From Planktothrix tepida PCC 9214 (GTDB lineage: Bacteria; Cyanobacteriota; Cyanobacteriia; Cyanobacteriales; Microcoleaceae), in NCBI RefSeq assembly GCF_900009145.1, contig NZ_LN889812.1, positions 1-64,000 of the forward strand: DNA of 64,000 nucleotides. The letters are read 5' to 3'. The translations under genes and the position numbers were made by a program. Below are positions 24,952 through 33,791 of the stretch, in pieces; position 1 is the stretch's first letter; every line of letters starts with the position of its first letter. The notes beneath the pieces were generated by a model. That model was not told the DNA's origin. It did no database searches and was given only the letters and a program-made list of their open reading frames with translations.

Positions 24952-27654
24952 TTAAATCATTAACTTGAATAATAAAACAGTTAATCCAGCCATGAATAAT
25001 AAATGAGGCAGGTTACTGATTAGTCTTTGTATCCCGGTTGCTTCGTCGCTTTGTTTGGTAATTCGTAGCAGAGGATAAGGGCTAAAAACTAATGCGGAAA
25101 GTAGTGTTACCCCTTGCAGAAATTGAGCCACATCTAAACTCCAAGTTAGAGTGGGTAATCCTGCCCCACTATATCCTAAAGAACGAGCTAATACGGGGAG
25201 AATTTGTCCGGCTTCGGTAATAAAAGAAGGAACGTAGTGGGCTAAATTGGCAGCCAAAACAAACGGGAGATAGGCGTAAATAATCGTTAAATAACTGGGT
25301 TGTTCAGGATCAAAAAAGCGAGCGATCGCATGAGTTCCTAATGTTAAAATAGCAGGTATACTGAGTAATGCTAAAGTGATGGGTAAACTGCTTAGAAAAT
25401 GATCGGCATCGACAGGTAAATTTTCCCATCCCCACCAACCTAAAATAGTCTGGGAATGGTGCATAAACACACCCCCAAATAATAGTAATAACAGGGCTAC
25501 TTCTGCCCAAAAACCTTGATGATCATCTAATAAATCCGATGCAGGAAAGCGTAAATTTAACTGTCCTGAGCGATTGGGACAAGCTTTCAAACAATCCATA
25601 CAAAGCATACAATCACGGTTATCTTGCAATTGGGCGGGATGGGAGTAAAGCGGACAACCTTTACTCGCTTGTCCTTCGTTGGGTAAGGCATCAATAAAGT
25701 TAAGTGGAGTTTCCGTACTGCCTTTATAACAGCCAAAGGTATTACACTGACTCCCACAAACTTGCTGAGTTGAGCGCAATTCCGTTATCGACAGTTTGGC
25801 AAACATCCCATTCATGCCACCAATAGGACAGAGATAGCGACACCATAACCGACGTTCATAAATTAAACTACAAATCACAGCCCCAGCCGTAATTGTTAAT
25901 AATAACCAAGCAGAAAGATAGGCATGATGGGGCAAATCCCACAGTTTTTCCCACAGGTAAATGATTACAAACCCGGCAAATAATATCCACGCACCCCAAC
26001 GATTGAGCCATGAGGTATTCCAGGTGAGTTGCTGACGGGGAAATAACCACAGGGAAAGTTGGCGCATCCATTCACCCACAATCATAAACGGGCAGATAGC
26101 ACACCAAACTCGCCCCACAAAGGCGAATAAAAATAGATAACCAGGCCACCACCAAGCCCAAAATAAGTTGAGGGTAATGCTGTTATCTCGTGATTGGGAA
26201 CCGATAAAACCTAAAATTGTAACGGGGATGAAAATTGCCATCATCAAGATCCAGATCCCTTCGGGATACCAATGACTCAACAACAATTTCCGCAACCCTG
26301 GAACATGGGTGAGCAAATCAATCCGAAAGGCATTTTTCCTAGATTCTACTGACCACAAAGCTTGTTCTGGAATCACCGATTGTCCGATGGGGGTCATCAT
26401 CACGGCACGGTGCAATATTTCGGCTAATTCTGCTAAATTGCCGGGATATTCGTAACTCATCAAACGGCGCAAATCTGCCCGATCCAATTGCAGAAGAGGG
26501 CGATTTTGTTCCCGACAAAATTGATTCAGAAAGTATTCGGCAAATTCGGGAATATCGGCTTTCCGTTGGGGTAAAGTTAATAGTTTAATTGAAATAATTT
26601 CAATATCGGGAAAAATGAGTTTGTTGGCAGAGGCAAAAATTAAACGCACCCAAGATTGAACGGGTTGAGGTGGTTCGTGAGATAATTGATGGTGGTTTAA
26701 TATGCCATGATTGGGGATAATTAATCCTGTTTTCAAATAGTGAATTAATCGAGTGCGATCGCCTTCACTTAAAACCTGAACGTTATCGAGTAATAAGGTT
26801 CCCTGTTCTAATAATTCCAGAATACCCGGTTGATTTCCCGTTCTGCCAAATAAGACATCGGTATTGAGTCTACCATCTGCGGTATGGGGAAGTTCGGCAC
26901 AATCTAATTCAGCAAAGGGTCGGTCAGCTAATTGAGAACGCAGGTGGATCAATCCCGCTAAAAAGGTTTTTCCGCTACCCGGTTGGGCTTGAAACACCAC
27001 AGGCGTTAACGTAGATGCGGCTTGATCGATTTTTTGAGCGAGTTTTTGGGTAGCTTTGCTATGACCCAGAATCATTTCCCCGGTGGGAATATCTTGGATG
27101 TAGGGTTGCAAGCCTCGAATGCGTTCTTCTTCCCAAGCAATGCGGCTGGCAAGATCATCTAAGTCTCGCATCAACAGGGAATAGATCGCTTGTTGAATAG
27201 CAGGATAGTCTATCACCAATTCCAAAAACTGGTTTTGGGGTAAAAACAGGATTTCACTGGCTGTCAGGGCGATCGCACTACTATGGTACGTTCCTTCATC
27301 GGAACTCGCCACCAGTGTATAGCCAAATAAATCTCCAGGGTGGCGATCGCGGATCGACAATTTACCAATGGGCGATTGTTGAAAGATTTCCACCTTTCCC
27401 AGCTTGAGCAGATATAGCCCGATGGGAGTTTGTCCTTCTCGATAAATCAGACTTCCTGCTTCGACTTGGAAGCGATAAAACAATTGGGAAATTGCTTGCA
27501 TCGCGCTTTCTGGCAGGCTTTCCCAGATAGGTTGACTCCCTAGCCAACCCATATCTTCTGCTCTTTTCCCTTCATCGGAAGCAACTGTTGGATCGTAATC
27601 GATGGGTTGTGGCAAGGGGAAGATGCTTGTTAACTCGATTATAGAGTTCATCAA
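24952..27654 (-). CDS. CRP/AAA+ (NtrC-like)/polyferredoxin membrane fusion protein
   Basis: 900 residues. A cyclic-nucleotide-binding (CRP-type) domain at about 55-165 (YREGQTPIGLYLLKLGKVEI). An NtrC-like AAA+ domain at about 195-425: P-loop AQPGSGKTF, degenerate Walker B GTLLLDNVQVL, and no GAFTGA loop. Then several transmembrane helices and a NapH/CcoG-like 4Fe-4S part: WCAICPFMIVGEW, CRYLCPIGG, CGSQCNTFGCYKG and CMLCMDCLKACP. Cyanobacteria lack sigma-54, so it cannot be a normal sigma-54 activator. Inference: a membrane redox protein whose electron flow is gated by ligand or ATP. It lies downstream of the Hdr genes. Confidence 0.85.
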   Translation of the reverse strand: MMNSIIELTSIFPLPQPIDYDPTVASDEGKRAEDMGWLGSQPIWESLPESAMQAISQLFYRFQVEAGSLIYREGQTPIGLYLLKLGKVEIFQQSPIGKLSIRDRHPGDLFGYTLVASSDEGTYHSSAIALTASEILFLPQNQFLELVIDYPAIQQAIYSLLMRDLDDLASRIAWEEERIRGLQPYIQDIPTGEMILGHSKATQKLAQKIDQAASTLTPVVFQAQPGSGKTFLAGLIHLRSQLADRPFAELDCAELPHTADGRLNTDVLFGRTGNQPGILELLEQGTLLLDNVQVLSEGDRTRLIHYLKTGLIIPNHGILNHHQLSHEPPQPVQSWVRLIFASANKLIFPDIEIISIKLLTLPQRKADIPEFAEYFLNQFCREQNRPLLQLDRADLRRLMSYEYPGNLAELAEILHRAVMMTPIGQSVIPEQALWSVESRKNAFRIDLLTHVPGLRKLLLSHWYPEGIWILMMAIFIPVTILGFIGSQSRDNSITLNLFWAWWWPGYLFLFAFVGRVWCAICPFMIVGEWMRQLSLWLFPRQQLTWNTSWLNRWGAWILFAGFVIIYLWEKLWDLPHHAYLSAWLLLTITAGAVICSLIYERRLWCRYLCPIGGMNGMFAKLSITELRSTQQVCGSQCNTFGCYKGSTETPLNFIDALPNEGQASKGCPLYSHPAQLQDNRDCMLCMDCLKACPNRSGQLNLRFPASDLLDDHQGFWAEVALLLLLFGGVFMHHSQTILGWWGWENLPVDADHFLSSLPITLALLSIPAILTLGTHAIARFFDPEQPSYLTIIYAYLPFVLAANLAHYVPSFITEAGQILPVLARSLGYSGAGLPTLTWSLDVAQFLQGVTLLSALVFSPYPLLRITKQSDEATGIQRLISNLPHLLFMAGLTVLLFKLMI

Positions 27655-27802
27655 ATTTCCCTCAATTCAGCAAGCAAGATTTGAAAATACTGGCTTTTGA
27701 GAATTGATCATACTCGAATATTTTTCAGATTTGAAGTAGCTGATCGTACAATTTCTCAGGATAGCGTCAACTTTAAACTCAAGAATTTAGGTTCTTTCAC
27801 CC

Positions 27803-28357
27803 TTAAAAAAAGTGTCCTTGACCTCTATTCGGTTGAGTTTGACAGCGTTCAAAGGCGGGTAAATGCCTTTCCTGAGAAATTTGACGCAGTTGAGTAAAGG
27901 CGGCTTTTAAATCGGGCTGGGTAACAAAACTTAAAAAATTATCATACATTTTTACGTTATCAATTTCGGTTTCTACTCCCATTTGACAAGCTTCTTTTAA
28001 GGTATCAGGTACGGAAATATGACCAGAAAATGTATCATTGGGAACAGGCATTCCATAGTGAGCAAATAAGTTGACCCAAAGATTGACATGATTATTTTCC
28101 GATTGAACAATATTGCTAAATGGACGAACTGAACCCAATTTTTGGATAACCGCATTATACAAAGCTCTGGCGCGATATTCATCATTAATCGAGTCAATCA
28201 TAGCTTGTTGGGTTTTAGAATCTAAAGCAGTTTTAGAAAGTGCTTTTAAAGGGAAAAAGCCGGGAAAAATTATGCTATTGCTAGTGATAATGATTCCTGC
28301 TATTAACCCCTGAAAAGCTGTGCCAAGATTGTTTTTGATCGGTTTGTAGTTGTTCAT
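27803..28357 (-). CDS. DUF2202 ferritin-like protein (second copy)
   Basis: About 184 residues from the ATG at 28357 (an upstream GC-rich start at 28390 lies in a repeat and is unlikely). A hydrophobic N-terminal stretch (FQGLIAGIIITSNSIIFPGF) looks like a signal or anchor. The ferritin-like domain has INDEYRARALYNAVIQKLG, IVQSENNHVNLWVNLFAHYG, METEIDNVKMYDNFL and ISQERHLPAFERC, with E/ExxH pairs suited to a di-metal site. A paralogue (32195) lies inside the Hdr cluster. Family function is unknown. Placed last in the minus-strand Hdr run. Confidence 0.82.
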   Translation of the reverse strand: MNNYKPIKNNLGTAFQGLIAGIIITSNSIIFPGFFPLKALSKTALDSKTQQAMIDSINDEYRARALYNAVIQKLGSVRPFSNIVQSENNHVNLWVNLFAHYGMPVPNDTFSGHISVPDTLKEACQMGVETEIDNVKMYDNFLSFVTQPDLKAAFTQLRQISQERHLPAFERCQTQPNRGQGHFF

Positions 28358-28413
28358 AACCGTAGGGGCGGGGTCAGCCCGCCCGCGCATCAGTAATCAG
28401 TCAACCCTCAAGT

Positions 28414-29280
28414 TCACAATCCCAATTTAGCTAAAACAGGTTGAGGGGAAACAATATGCTTATTCATGCCCAATTTTCCGGGTTTTATTCCTAATGCTAA
28501 TCCGATAATTTCGGTGATATATAAAATTGGTAAATTGTAAGAAATATTGTATTTTTTCTCAATTTCTCCTTGACGTAGTTCTAAGTTCGTATCGCACAAG
28601 GGACAAGCTAAAACAATACAATCCGCGCCCTGAAATTTTGCCTCATCTAAGAGTTGTTTAGTTAGGTCAAAGGCGATATCCTGTTGAGAAACTAAAATCG
28701 GGCCACCACAACATTTTGTCTTTAAGGAAAAATCAATGACTTCTGCCCCACAAATTGCTGAAAGTTTATCCATTGACATCGGAACAATCGGAGAATCCCA
28801 GCCCGTAATATCCGCAGGTCGAGTTAACAAACAGCCATAATAACAAACCACTTTTAACCCGGTTAACGGCTTTTTAATATGGGGCGTAATATCAATATCA
28901 TTGGCTAACACATCCACCACATTTCTAACACGGATATTGTAGTCCGAAATTGATAATCCCATTTTCGATAAAATCACTGAAATTCTATCTTTTTCGGCGG
29001 CATCTTCTAAGGCTTTGGCTGCCCGTGCAGATTTATTATAGCATCCTGAACAAGATGTTAATAAATCCAGATTTTCTTTTTGCGCTAATACCACATTTCT
29101 CGCAGCCATTGCCATCCCAACATCGTGAGAAACTCCAGCAGCAACAGAACCCCCACAACAAGACCAATCTTGCAGTTCTTTGAGTTCAATTCCTAATTCC
29201 TCCATAACAACTTTTGTGGAGATATCAAACTCTCTAGCAGTGGTATGGAGACTGCATCCAGGGTAGTAAGAATATTTCAT
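28414..29280 (-). CDS. hdrB: HdrB-like CCG-domain subunit (both CCG motifs intact)
   Basis: HdrB proteins hold noncubane [4Fe-4S] clusters that act on disulfides or persulfides. The 288-residue product has two complete CCG motifs: Cys9, CysCys41-42 and Cys77/80 (TSCSGCY), then Cys146/150, CysCys190-191 and Cys226/229 (ACPLCD). The start overlaps the HdrC stop by 4 bases, so translation is coupled. Members occur in methanogen HdrABC, in succinate dehydrogenase SdhE and in sHdr. The neighbourhood favours sHdr. A glycolate oxidase GlcF-type role is unlikely, as there are no FAD subunits of that kind adjacent. Confidence 0.92.
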   Translation of the reverse strand: MKYSYYPGCSLHTTAREFDISTKVVMEELGIELKELQDWSCCGGSVAAGVSHDVGMAMAARNVVLAQKENLDLLTSCSGCYNKSARAAKALEDAAEKDRISVILSKMGLSISDYNIRVRNVVDVLANDIDITPHIKKPLTGLKVVCYYGCLLTRPADITGWDSPIVPMSMDKLSAICGAEVIDFSLKTKCCGGPILVSQQDIAFDLTKQLLDEAKFQGADCIVLACPLCDTNLELRQGEIEKKYNISYNLPILYITEIIGLALGIKPGKLGMNKHIVSPQPVLAKLGL

Positions 29281-29864
29281 GATTGTTTTGCCTCTTCTAA
29301 TGCTTCACTAAAGGTTTTAGGGTCTTTGATTTTTGCAGGAAACGGTGACATTTTTCCTTTAAGGGTTAATTTAATGCCCAATTCTGCTTGATCGATCATG
29401 GCTTGTAAACCGCCATATTTCTGCATTAATTCTGGTTCAAACAGAATGCCTCGTTTCTGCACTAACTCAACAAAAATTTGATTAAAACGAGTTGAATTGT
29501 TCTCAATTCCTTCGCGAATGGCGATCGCTTTTACCGCTTCAATCACATCAGAAGGACGCACCCCACGGGGACATCGGGAGGTACAAATATAACAAGAACT
29601 ACACATCCACAAAGCGTTACTTTTAAGTACCTTCTCCCATTCCCCTCGTTGTGTCATTAAAATGAGAGTTCGAGGGGACATATCCATCTGATCAATATTG
29701 GTACAGCCACCGCTACAAGTCCCACACTGCATACAAGCCGCGATCACAGCCCCTTTTCCCCCTTCAGCAACCACTTTTTTAACAAAATCGGAGTTCATTT
29801 TATCGCCATCGAGTTGGCGATCAGCTTTCAACCCAAAGACAAATTTTTTCGCTTTTGTTGCCAT
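29277..29864 (-). CDS. hdrC: HdrC-like 2x[4Fe-4S] subunit (distal copy)
   Basis: The 195-residue electron carrier has two ferredoxin motifs: Cys44-x2-Cys47-x2-Cys50-x3-Cys54 (CMQCGTCSGGC) and Cys88-x2-Cys91-x2-Cys94-x3-Cys98 (CSSCYICTSRCP). Between them, MSPRTLILMTQRGEWEKVL is typical of HdrC. Starts with AGAGGAAA before the ATG. It passes electrons between HdrA and HdrB in known complexes. Located 14 bp behind HdrA and overlapping HdrB. Confidence 0.93.
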   Translation of the reverse strand: MATKAKKFVFGLKADRQLDGDKMNSDFVKKVVAEGGKGAVIAACMQCGTCSGGCTNIDQMDMSPRTLILMTQRGEWEKVLKSNALWMCSSCYICTSRCPRGVRPSDVIEAVKAIAIREGIENNSTRFNQIFVELVQKRGILFEPELMQKYGGLQAMIDQAELGIKLTLKGKMSPFPAKIKDPKTFSEALEEAKQS

Positions 29865-29878
29865 AATTTTTTCCTCTT

Positions 29879-30949
29879 TTATTTGAGAGATGTTGCTATT
29901 TCTGTTATGAATTGCCCATTCAAATGAGTTGCTAAATTTTGTGAATAACGAGCAACAAAACTGGCAATTTCTGCGGCAGCCGAGCGACCATCGGTAATTG
30001 ATTCCATAATGGCTTTTGGCCCTGTTGCTGCCCCCGCTAGAAAAATACCTTCACGGGTTGACATATTATTAGAATATTGTTGATGGGCGGTGGCATAAAA
30101 GCGATCACATCCTAATTTTAAATTCGCTATTTCTGCTAACTCTGGGTTGCCTTCCATTCCCACCATTAACACTAACAAATCAACGCTTAATCGCATCGGT
30201 TTTGCCGTTAAGGTATCTTCTAAGCGCAGTAATAAATTGCCATCCTTTTTCTCACTCGCTTCTGACAACCGACCCCGTAAAAATTGCACCCCATATTGTT
30301 CTTGAGAGGTGCGGTAAAGTTCCTCATAACCGCGACCAAACACCCGTATATCCATATAAAGGCAGTAAACGTCACAATCGGGATGTTGTTCTTTAATTTC
30401 AATCGCCAGTTTAATCGTATTTGTACAACAAACGCGAGAACAGTAATTATTATTCACCTTTTCATCACGAGAACCAACGCAATGAATCATGGCTATTTTT
30501 TTCGGAACTTGTCCCGACCGGGTTTTAATATTCTGGTCTTTTAGCATCAGATCGAGTTCAACTGAAGTGATGCAATTATCATAAATTCCATAACCGTATT
30601 CTTCCTTCAATCTGGCATCAAAATGCTTATATCCGGTTGAAACTAAAATTGCTGCTGCTTCAAGATTTTCTCCCGTTGATGTTGTGAGTTGAAAGTTGGG
30701 GGCAGACCCTTGAATTTCAGTTACGGTTGTATTAGTTAAAATTCGAGTTTTTCCTAAACCTGCTTTCAGATTAGCCGTAATTTCTGAAGCGTCCGTAAAG
30801 TCAGGAAACACTTTATACCACTTGTTTAAATGTCCGCCAATTTCAGCTTGTTTTTCAATTAAAACCACCTCATAACCAAAGTCTTGAAGTTTTCCAGCCG
30901 CTGCCAATCCCGCAGGGCCACCACCAATAATCACCACAGGTTTGTTCAT
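29879..30949 (-). CDS. hdrA: Short HdrA-like FAD and [4Fe-4S] subunit (sHdrA type)
   Basis: 356 residues. FAD-binding fold GGGPAGLAAAGK at 9-20, and a Cys cluster HCVGSRDEKVNNNYCSRVCC with Cys157, 170, 174 and 175, the HdrA-specific [4Fe-4S] ligand set. Late FAD motif EGIFLAGAATGPKAIMESI. Methanogen HdrA is about 650 residues with extra ferredoxin domains used in bifurcation; those are absent, matching the short sHdrA of sulfur oxidisers. GGAGGAAAC precedes the ATG. It is between the two HdrC/HdrB sets. QmoA is a close alternative, but no QmoB/C genes are present. Confidence 0.9.
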   Translation of the reverse strand: MNKPVVIIGGGPAGLAAAGKLQDFGYEVVLIEKQAEIGGHLNKWYKVFPDFTDASEITANLKAGLGKTRILTNTTVTEIQGSAPNFQLTTSTGENLEAAAILVSTGYKHFDARLKEEYGYGIYDNCITSVELDLMLKDQNIKTRSGQVPKKIAMIHCVGSRDEKVNNNYCSRVCCTNTIKLAIEIKEQHPDCDVYCLYMDIRVFGRGYEELYRTSQEQYGVQFLRGRLSEASEKKDGNLLLRLEDTLTAKPMRLSVDLLVLMVGMEGNPELAEIANLKLGCDRFYATAHQQYSNNMSTREGIFLAGAATGPKAIMESITDGRSAAAEIASFVARYSQNLATHLNGQFITEIATSLK

Positions 30950-31007
30950 GTTTCCTCCCTTTTTTTTAGGAAATAAAATTCAATAGGTATGATGATTTAC
31001 AATTTCA

Positions 31008-31063
31008 ATAACTGATAACTGATAACTGATAACTGATAACTGATAACTGATAACTGATAACTG
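31008..31063 (+). repeat. Heptanucleotide tandem repeat (ATAACTG) x8
   Basis: Eight perfect 7-bp units, in the 115-bp gap between the HdrB stop and the HdrA start. This is of the short tandemly repeated (STRR) type known from filamentous cyanobacteria. Its position splits the Hdr run, and copy number is probably variable. Confidence 0.95.
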
Positions 31064-31064
31064 A

Positions 31065-32111
31065 TTAAAACGGTCTTCTCCGTTCTTCAAAGGTTTTAGA
31101 TTTGTCGTAAGAAATGCCAATTTTATCTAATAAGGGTTCAATAGGAACAACTTTGGCATTTAATCCACAATCTTTAAAAGGATCGTATCCTAACATCAAA
31201 CCCGTCAGTTGAGCATAGTCGAGAATACTAACATTAAATTCTTCTTCCAAGACTTCTTTAATCGTTCCTTGCTCCGCATCTAAAAACACCGTACACCCCG
31301 GACAATTGGTTAAAATTAAATTACAATCGGGATGGGTTTCTTTGAGACTTTTCATCTTTTTATAAACGCTACTAGCGGTATAGTCTCGATTTTCAGGAAA
31401 TGCACATTGACGAAAACCCATGCCGCAGCAATGTCTTCTTTCTGGATAATCAACAATTTCCGCGCCAAATGCTTCTAATAACCCGACTAAAACTTGGGGA
31501 AATTCAGATCCCCCCATGCACTCACCCGGAAAGATTTTGCCATAGTGGCAGCCAATATGATCAACCGCTTTTATTCCTTTTAAACTATATTTAGCTTTTT
31601 CTGCTAATTTATGGCGATTGGCAAAAAACACATCAGACGCATGAACTACAGACGGTCTACCCCCAGAAACATGAGGAACCCAAAACTCACGCCCTGTGGT
31701 TTCTTTTAACATTTTTTCTGTATATTCTCGTAACTCTGGTTCTTCTTCCCAAAGTTGAATCATTTCAGTGTAATTCGCGAAAGAAGTCACACAAAATGAG
31801 AAGAGATTATCGACTCCTAATTCATCATGGGCAACGGAAAAATTACGAGCCGCAACCACCATTTGGGTTTCCAGATTAGTCACATCTCCGTGATAGCCAA
31901 TTGCCCCACAAGAAGTATGTCCAGCTGCTTCGCGTAAATCAATTCCTAAGTCATTTTTTAAGATTTTATAGGCAATTCCTTCTGTATAGGGGGCAGCACT
32001 TTGCAGAAAACAACTGCGGAAACATCCCCATACATTCCCACCGGGTTCATCAACGGTTGGAACGTGCTTTTGATGTTTTTCCCAAGCTAAATTTTGTCTA
32101 GCTACTTTCAT
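31065..32111 (-). CDS. hdrB: HdrB-like subunit with one degenerate CCG motif
   Basis: The 348-residue paralogue of the other HdrB has an altered first CCG set: WGCFRSCFLQSAAPYTEG (Cys30, Cys34), a single Cys in GHTSCGAIGYHG (about 68) and a lone Cys in FSFCVTSF (107). The second set is complete: HIGCHYGKIF, RHCCGMGFRQC and LTNCPGC. So only one noncubane cluster can be of the standard kind. Such asymmetry between the two HdrB proteins fits a complex with two HdrB roles. AGGAAAA precedes the ATG at 32111. The 3' end abuts the heptanucleotide repeat. Confidence 0.92.
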   Translation of the reverse strand: MKVARQNLAWEKHQKHVPTVDEPGGNVWGCFRSCFLQSAAPYTEGIAYKILKNDLGIDLREAAGHTSCGAIGYHGDVTNLETQMVVAARNFSVAHDELGVDNLFSFCVTSFANYTEMIQLWEEEPELREYTEKMLKETTGREFWVPHVSGGRPSVVHASDVFFANRHKLAEKAKYSLKGIKAVDHIGCHYGKIFPGECMGGSEFPQVLVGLLEAFGAEIVDYPERRHCCGMGFRQCAFPENRDYTASSVYKKMKSLKETHPDCNLILTNCPGCTVFLDAEQGTIKEVLEEEFNVSILDYAQLTGLMLGYDPFKDCGLNAKVVPIEPLLDKIGISYDKSKTFEERRRPF

Positions 32112-32194
32112 TGTGTTTTTTCCTTTTTTATTGATGTCAATTTTTAATCTTTGATGGATGCTAATTTAGGAATTAACCGGGCAAATTACCGCTC

Positions 32195-33037
32195 TCATAT
32201 TCTGGCTATTGTCTGCATTATAGTAAGAGCAGCCATCGGGTTTTGAGTCAGAGAAAAGCCCATCGGCAAGTCGTTTGTAGATAAGTTACTGATCCCTCCT
32301 ATATTAGATGAAGCAAAGGGCTGGTTTCGGGCAGTAAAACTATTATCAATATTCAGATAACTCTGCTCAACTGCTGATAACCCAGTGCTGTTAATTTGAC
32401 TTGACGAACCCAAGACAAAATTTGCTGCATAAGCTGAGTTACCCCCACCATTGCTAACGAAGCTTTGATTGCTTCCACCTCCAGTTAGAGGGTCATCTAT
32501 TATTGTTTCCTGAATCTGATTCGTTAAATTATTAGAGGTATTAGAGGAGTTAGTATTAACAGTTTCGCCAGTCAAGTTTGAAGTAAATGCACTCAGATGA
32601 TTATTTGATCCCTTCAAAAGTTGTTCATATACCTTTTGAATATCAGCGTTATCTGTTTGGGCAATTCGCTCTTGTAAATCTGCAATATCAGTCTCCTCAA
32701 TCAACACTCCTACCTGTAAGGCTGCCGTTAGGGATTCACTGCCTTGGGCTATCAGATTATTGTACAATTGTTGTAAATCTGGATTGACAAAAACACCGAT
32801 CAGATTATCACCAACTGGATCTTCAATTTGATAGTTATTAAGCAGGGTTTCTATCTGATTATCATGACGATCTTCGCTATTGGCGATGTTGTTAAAAATA
32901 GACAATCCCCACTGTTCATACAGGGTGACGTAGACATCATGCGCCAGTTTTTCTTCTTCGCGCATATAGAGGAGTCCTTCCGTTTCGGAGGCATCCAGAC
33001 TGCTATTGACGCTACTAAAATTATTAACTGTCTGCAT
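32195..33037 (-). CDS. DUF2202 ferritin-like protein (within Hdr cluster)
   Basis: 280 residues. The DUF2202 ferritin-like domain is at about 20-160: YMREEEKLAHDVYVTLYEQW, NSEDRHDNQIETLLNNYQIE, GVLIEETDIADLQERI and LLKGSNNHLSAF. Together the E-x-x-H pairs could bind two metals. The C-terminal 120 residues are Asn/Ser-rich, without clear fold (SGGGSNQSFVSNGGGNSAY-like). AGGAGAAAAA precedes the start. It sits between the first HdrC and HdrB, where canonical sHdr operons have none, so it is a candidate accessory part of this version. Role unknown; metal or thiol redox is an inference. Confidence 0.85.
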   Translation of the reverse strand: MQTVNNFSSVNSSLDASETEGLLYMREEEKLAHDVYVTLYEQWGLSIFNNIANSEDRHDNQIETLLNNYQIEDPVGDNLIGVFVNPDLQQLYNNLIAQGSESLTAALQVGVLIEETDIADLQERIAQTDNADIQKVYEQLLKGSNNHLSAFTSNLTGETVNTNSSNTSNNLTNQIQETIIDDPLTGGGSNQSFVSNGGGNSAYAANFVLGSSSQINSTGLSAVEQSYLNIDNSFTARNQPFASSNIGGISNLSTNDLPMGFSLTQNPMAALTIMQTIARI

Positions 33038-33052
33038 AATTTTTCTCCTGAT

Positions 33053-33754
33053 TTATTCTCCCATCTCGTAGTTTCTGCTATCAGCCGTTTCTACCCAATT
33101 TTCCCAATATTTTTCAACTTCTTCTTTACTACCGAGTTTCTTTTCCATGCCTTTTTCAACAGCATCCATTAACTCAAGCGCCCCAGTTGCTTGATAAATT
33201 GCCCGCAATTCATCCATGTCTTTTTCGGGTATCATGCGGTGGGAACCTGCACTATTTTCTAAGTTCATGGGAACATCCCACCACTCTCGCATTTCCGCCA
33301 TGTGTTCGTAATAGTATTCCCAGTTTTCTCCGAGTTCAGGAAAGTGGGCCGGGGTGATATTTTCTGCCACTAAGGTATAACCTCGTTTAAGCAGATTTTC
33401 CCCAAAGACTCGTTTAGCAAATAATTGTTGTCTGCCTTTTTCGGACTCTGCAAAGTAACCATAACGAACTGAAAGCCGACGCAAAGCCAGAATCACTTGG
33501 GCGGTGCTGTTACCTCTGGGACATCGGGGTTTACAGGAGAAACATTGTCCGCAAAACCAGATTTTATCAGATTTAAGTAACTCTATGAGGGAGTCTTCAT
33601 CTTCCAGATGGCAAATGTTCATCACTTCTCTCGGAGAGTAGTCATAAACTTCGGCGGCTGGACAAACCGCAGTACAGATGCCACAGTTCAGGCAGGCATT
33701 CATCCCGTGTTGGTATTGAATATCTCGTTTAAGTTCGTTAACTAGCTGGCCCAT
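33053..33754 (-). CDS. hdrC: HdrC-like 2x[4Fe-4S] subunit (promoter-proximal copy)
   Basis: The 233-residue protein, with the ATG at 33754 chosen for GGAGGG 9 bases upstream (another ATG at 33775 lies before that site), has Cys21/24/27/31 (CLNCGICTAVC) and Cys68/71/74/78 (CGQCFSCKPRC). A longer C-terminal helical part (EYYYEHMAEMREWWDVPMN, EKDMDELRAIYQATGALELM) exceeds ordinary HdrC. It is the first gene of the Hdr run and faces a 410-bp regulatory gap. It would form the second HdrC-HdrB pair of the complex. Confidence 0.92.
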   Translation of the reverse strand: MGQLVNELKRDIQYQHGMNACLNCGICTAVCPAAEVYDYSPREVMNICHLEDEDSLIELLKSDKIWFCGQCFSCKPRCPRGNSTAQVILALRRLSVRYGYFAESEKGRQQLFAKRVFGENLLKRGYTLVAENITPAHFPELGENWEYYYEHMAEMREWWDVPMNLENSAGSHRMIPEKDMDELRAIYQATGALELMDAVEKGMEKKLGSKEEVEKYWENWVETADSRNYEMGE

Positions 33755-33791
33755 CAGCCAAACCCTCCGATGCAATTTTTATTAACTGATT

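Noticed and set aside
31008-31063. Iteron-like repeats as a replication origin
   Set aside because: Perfect 7-mers inside an operon with no DnaA boxes or rep gene; fits the STRR type.
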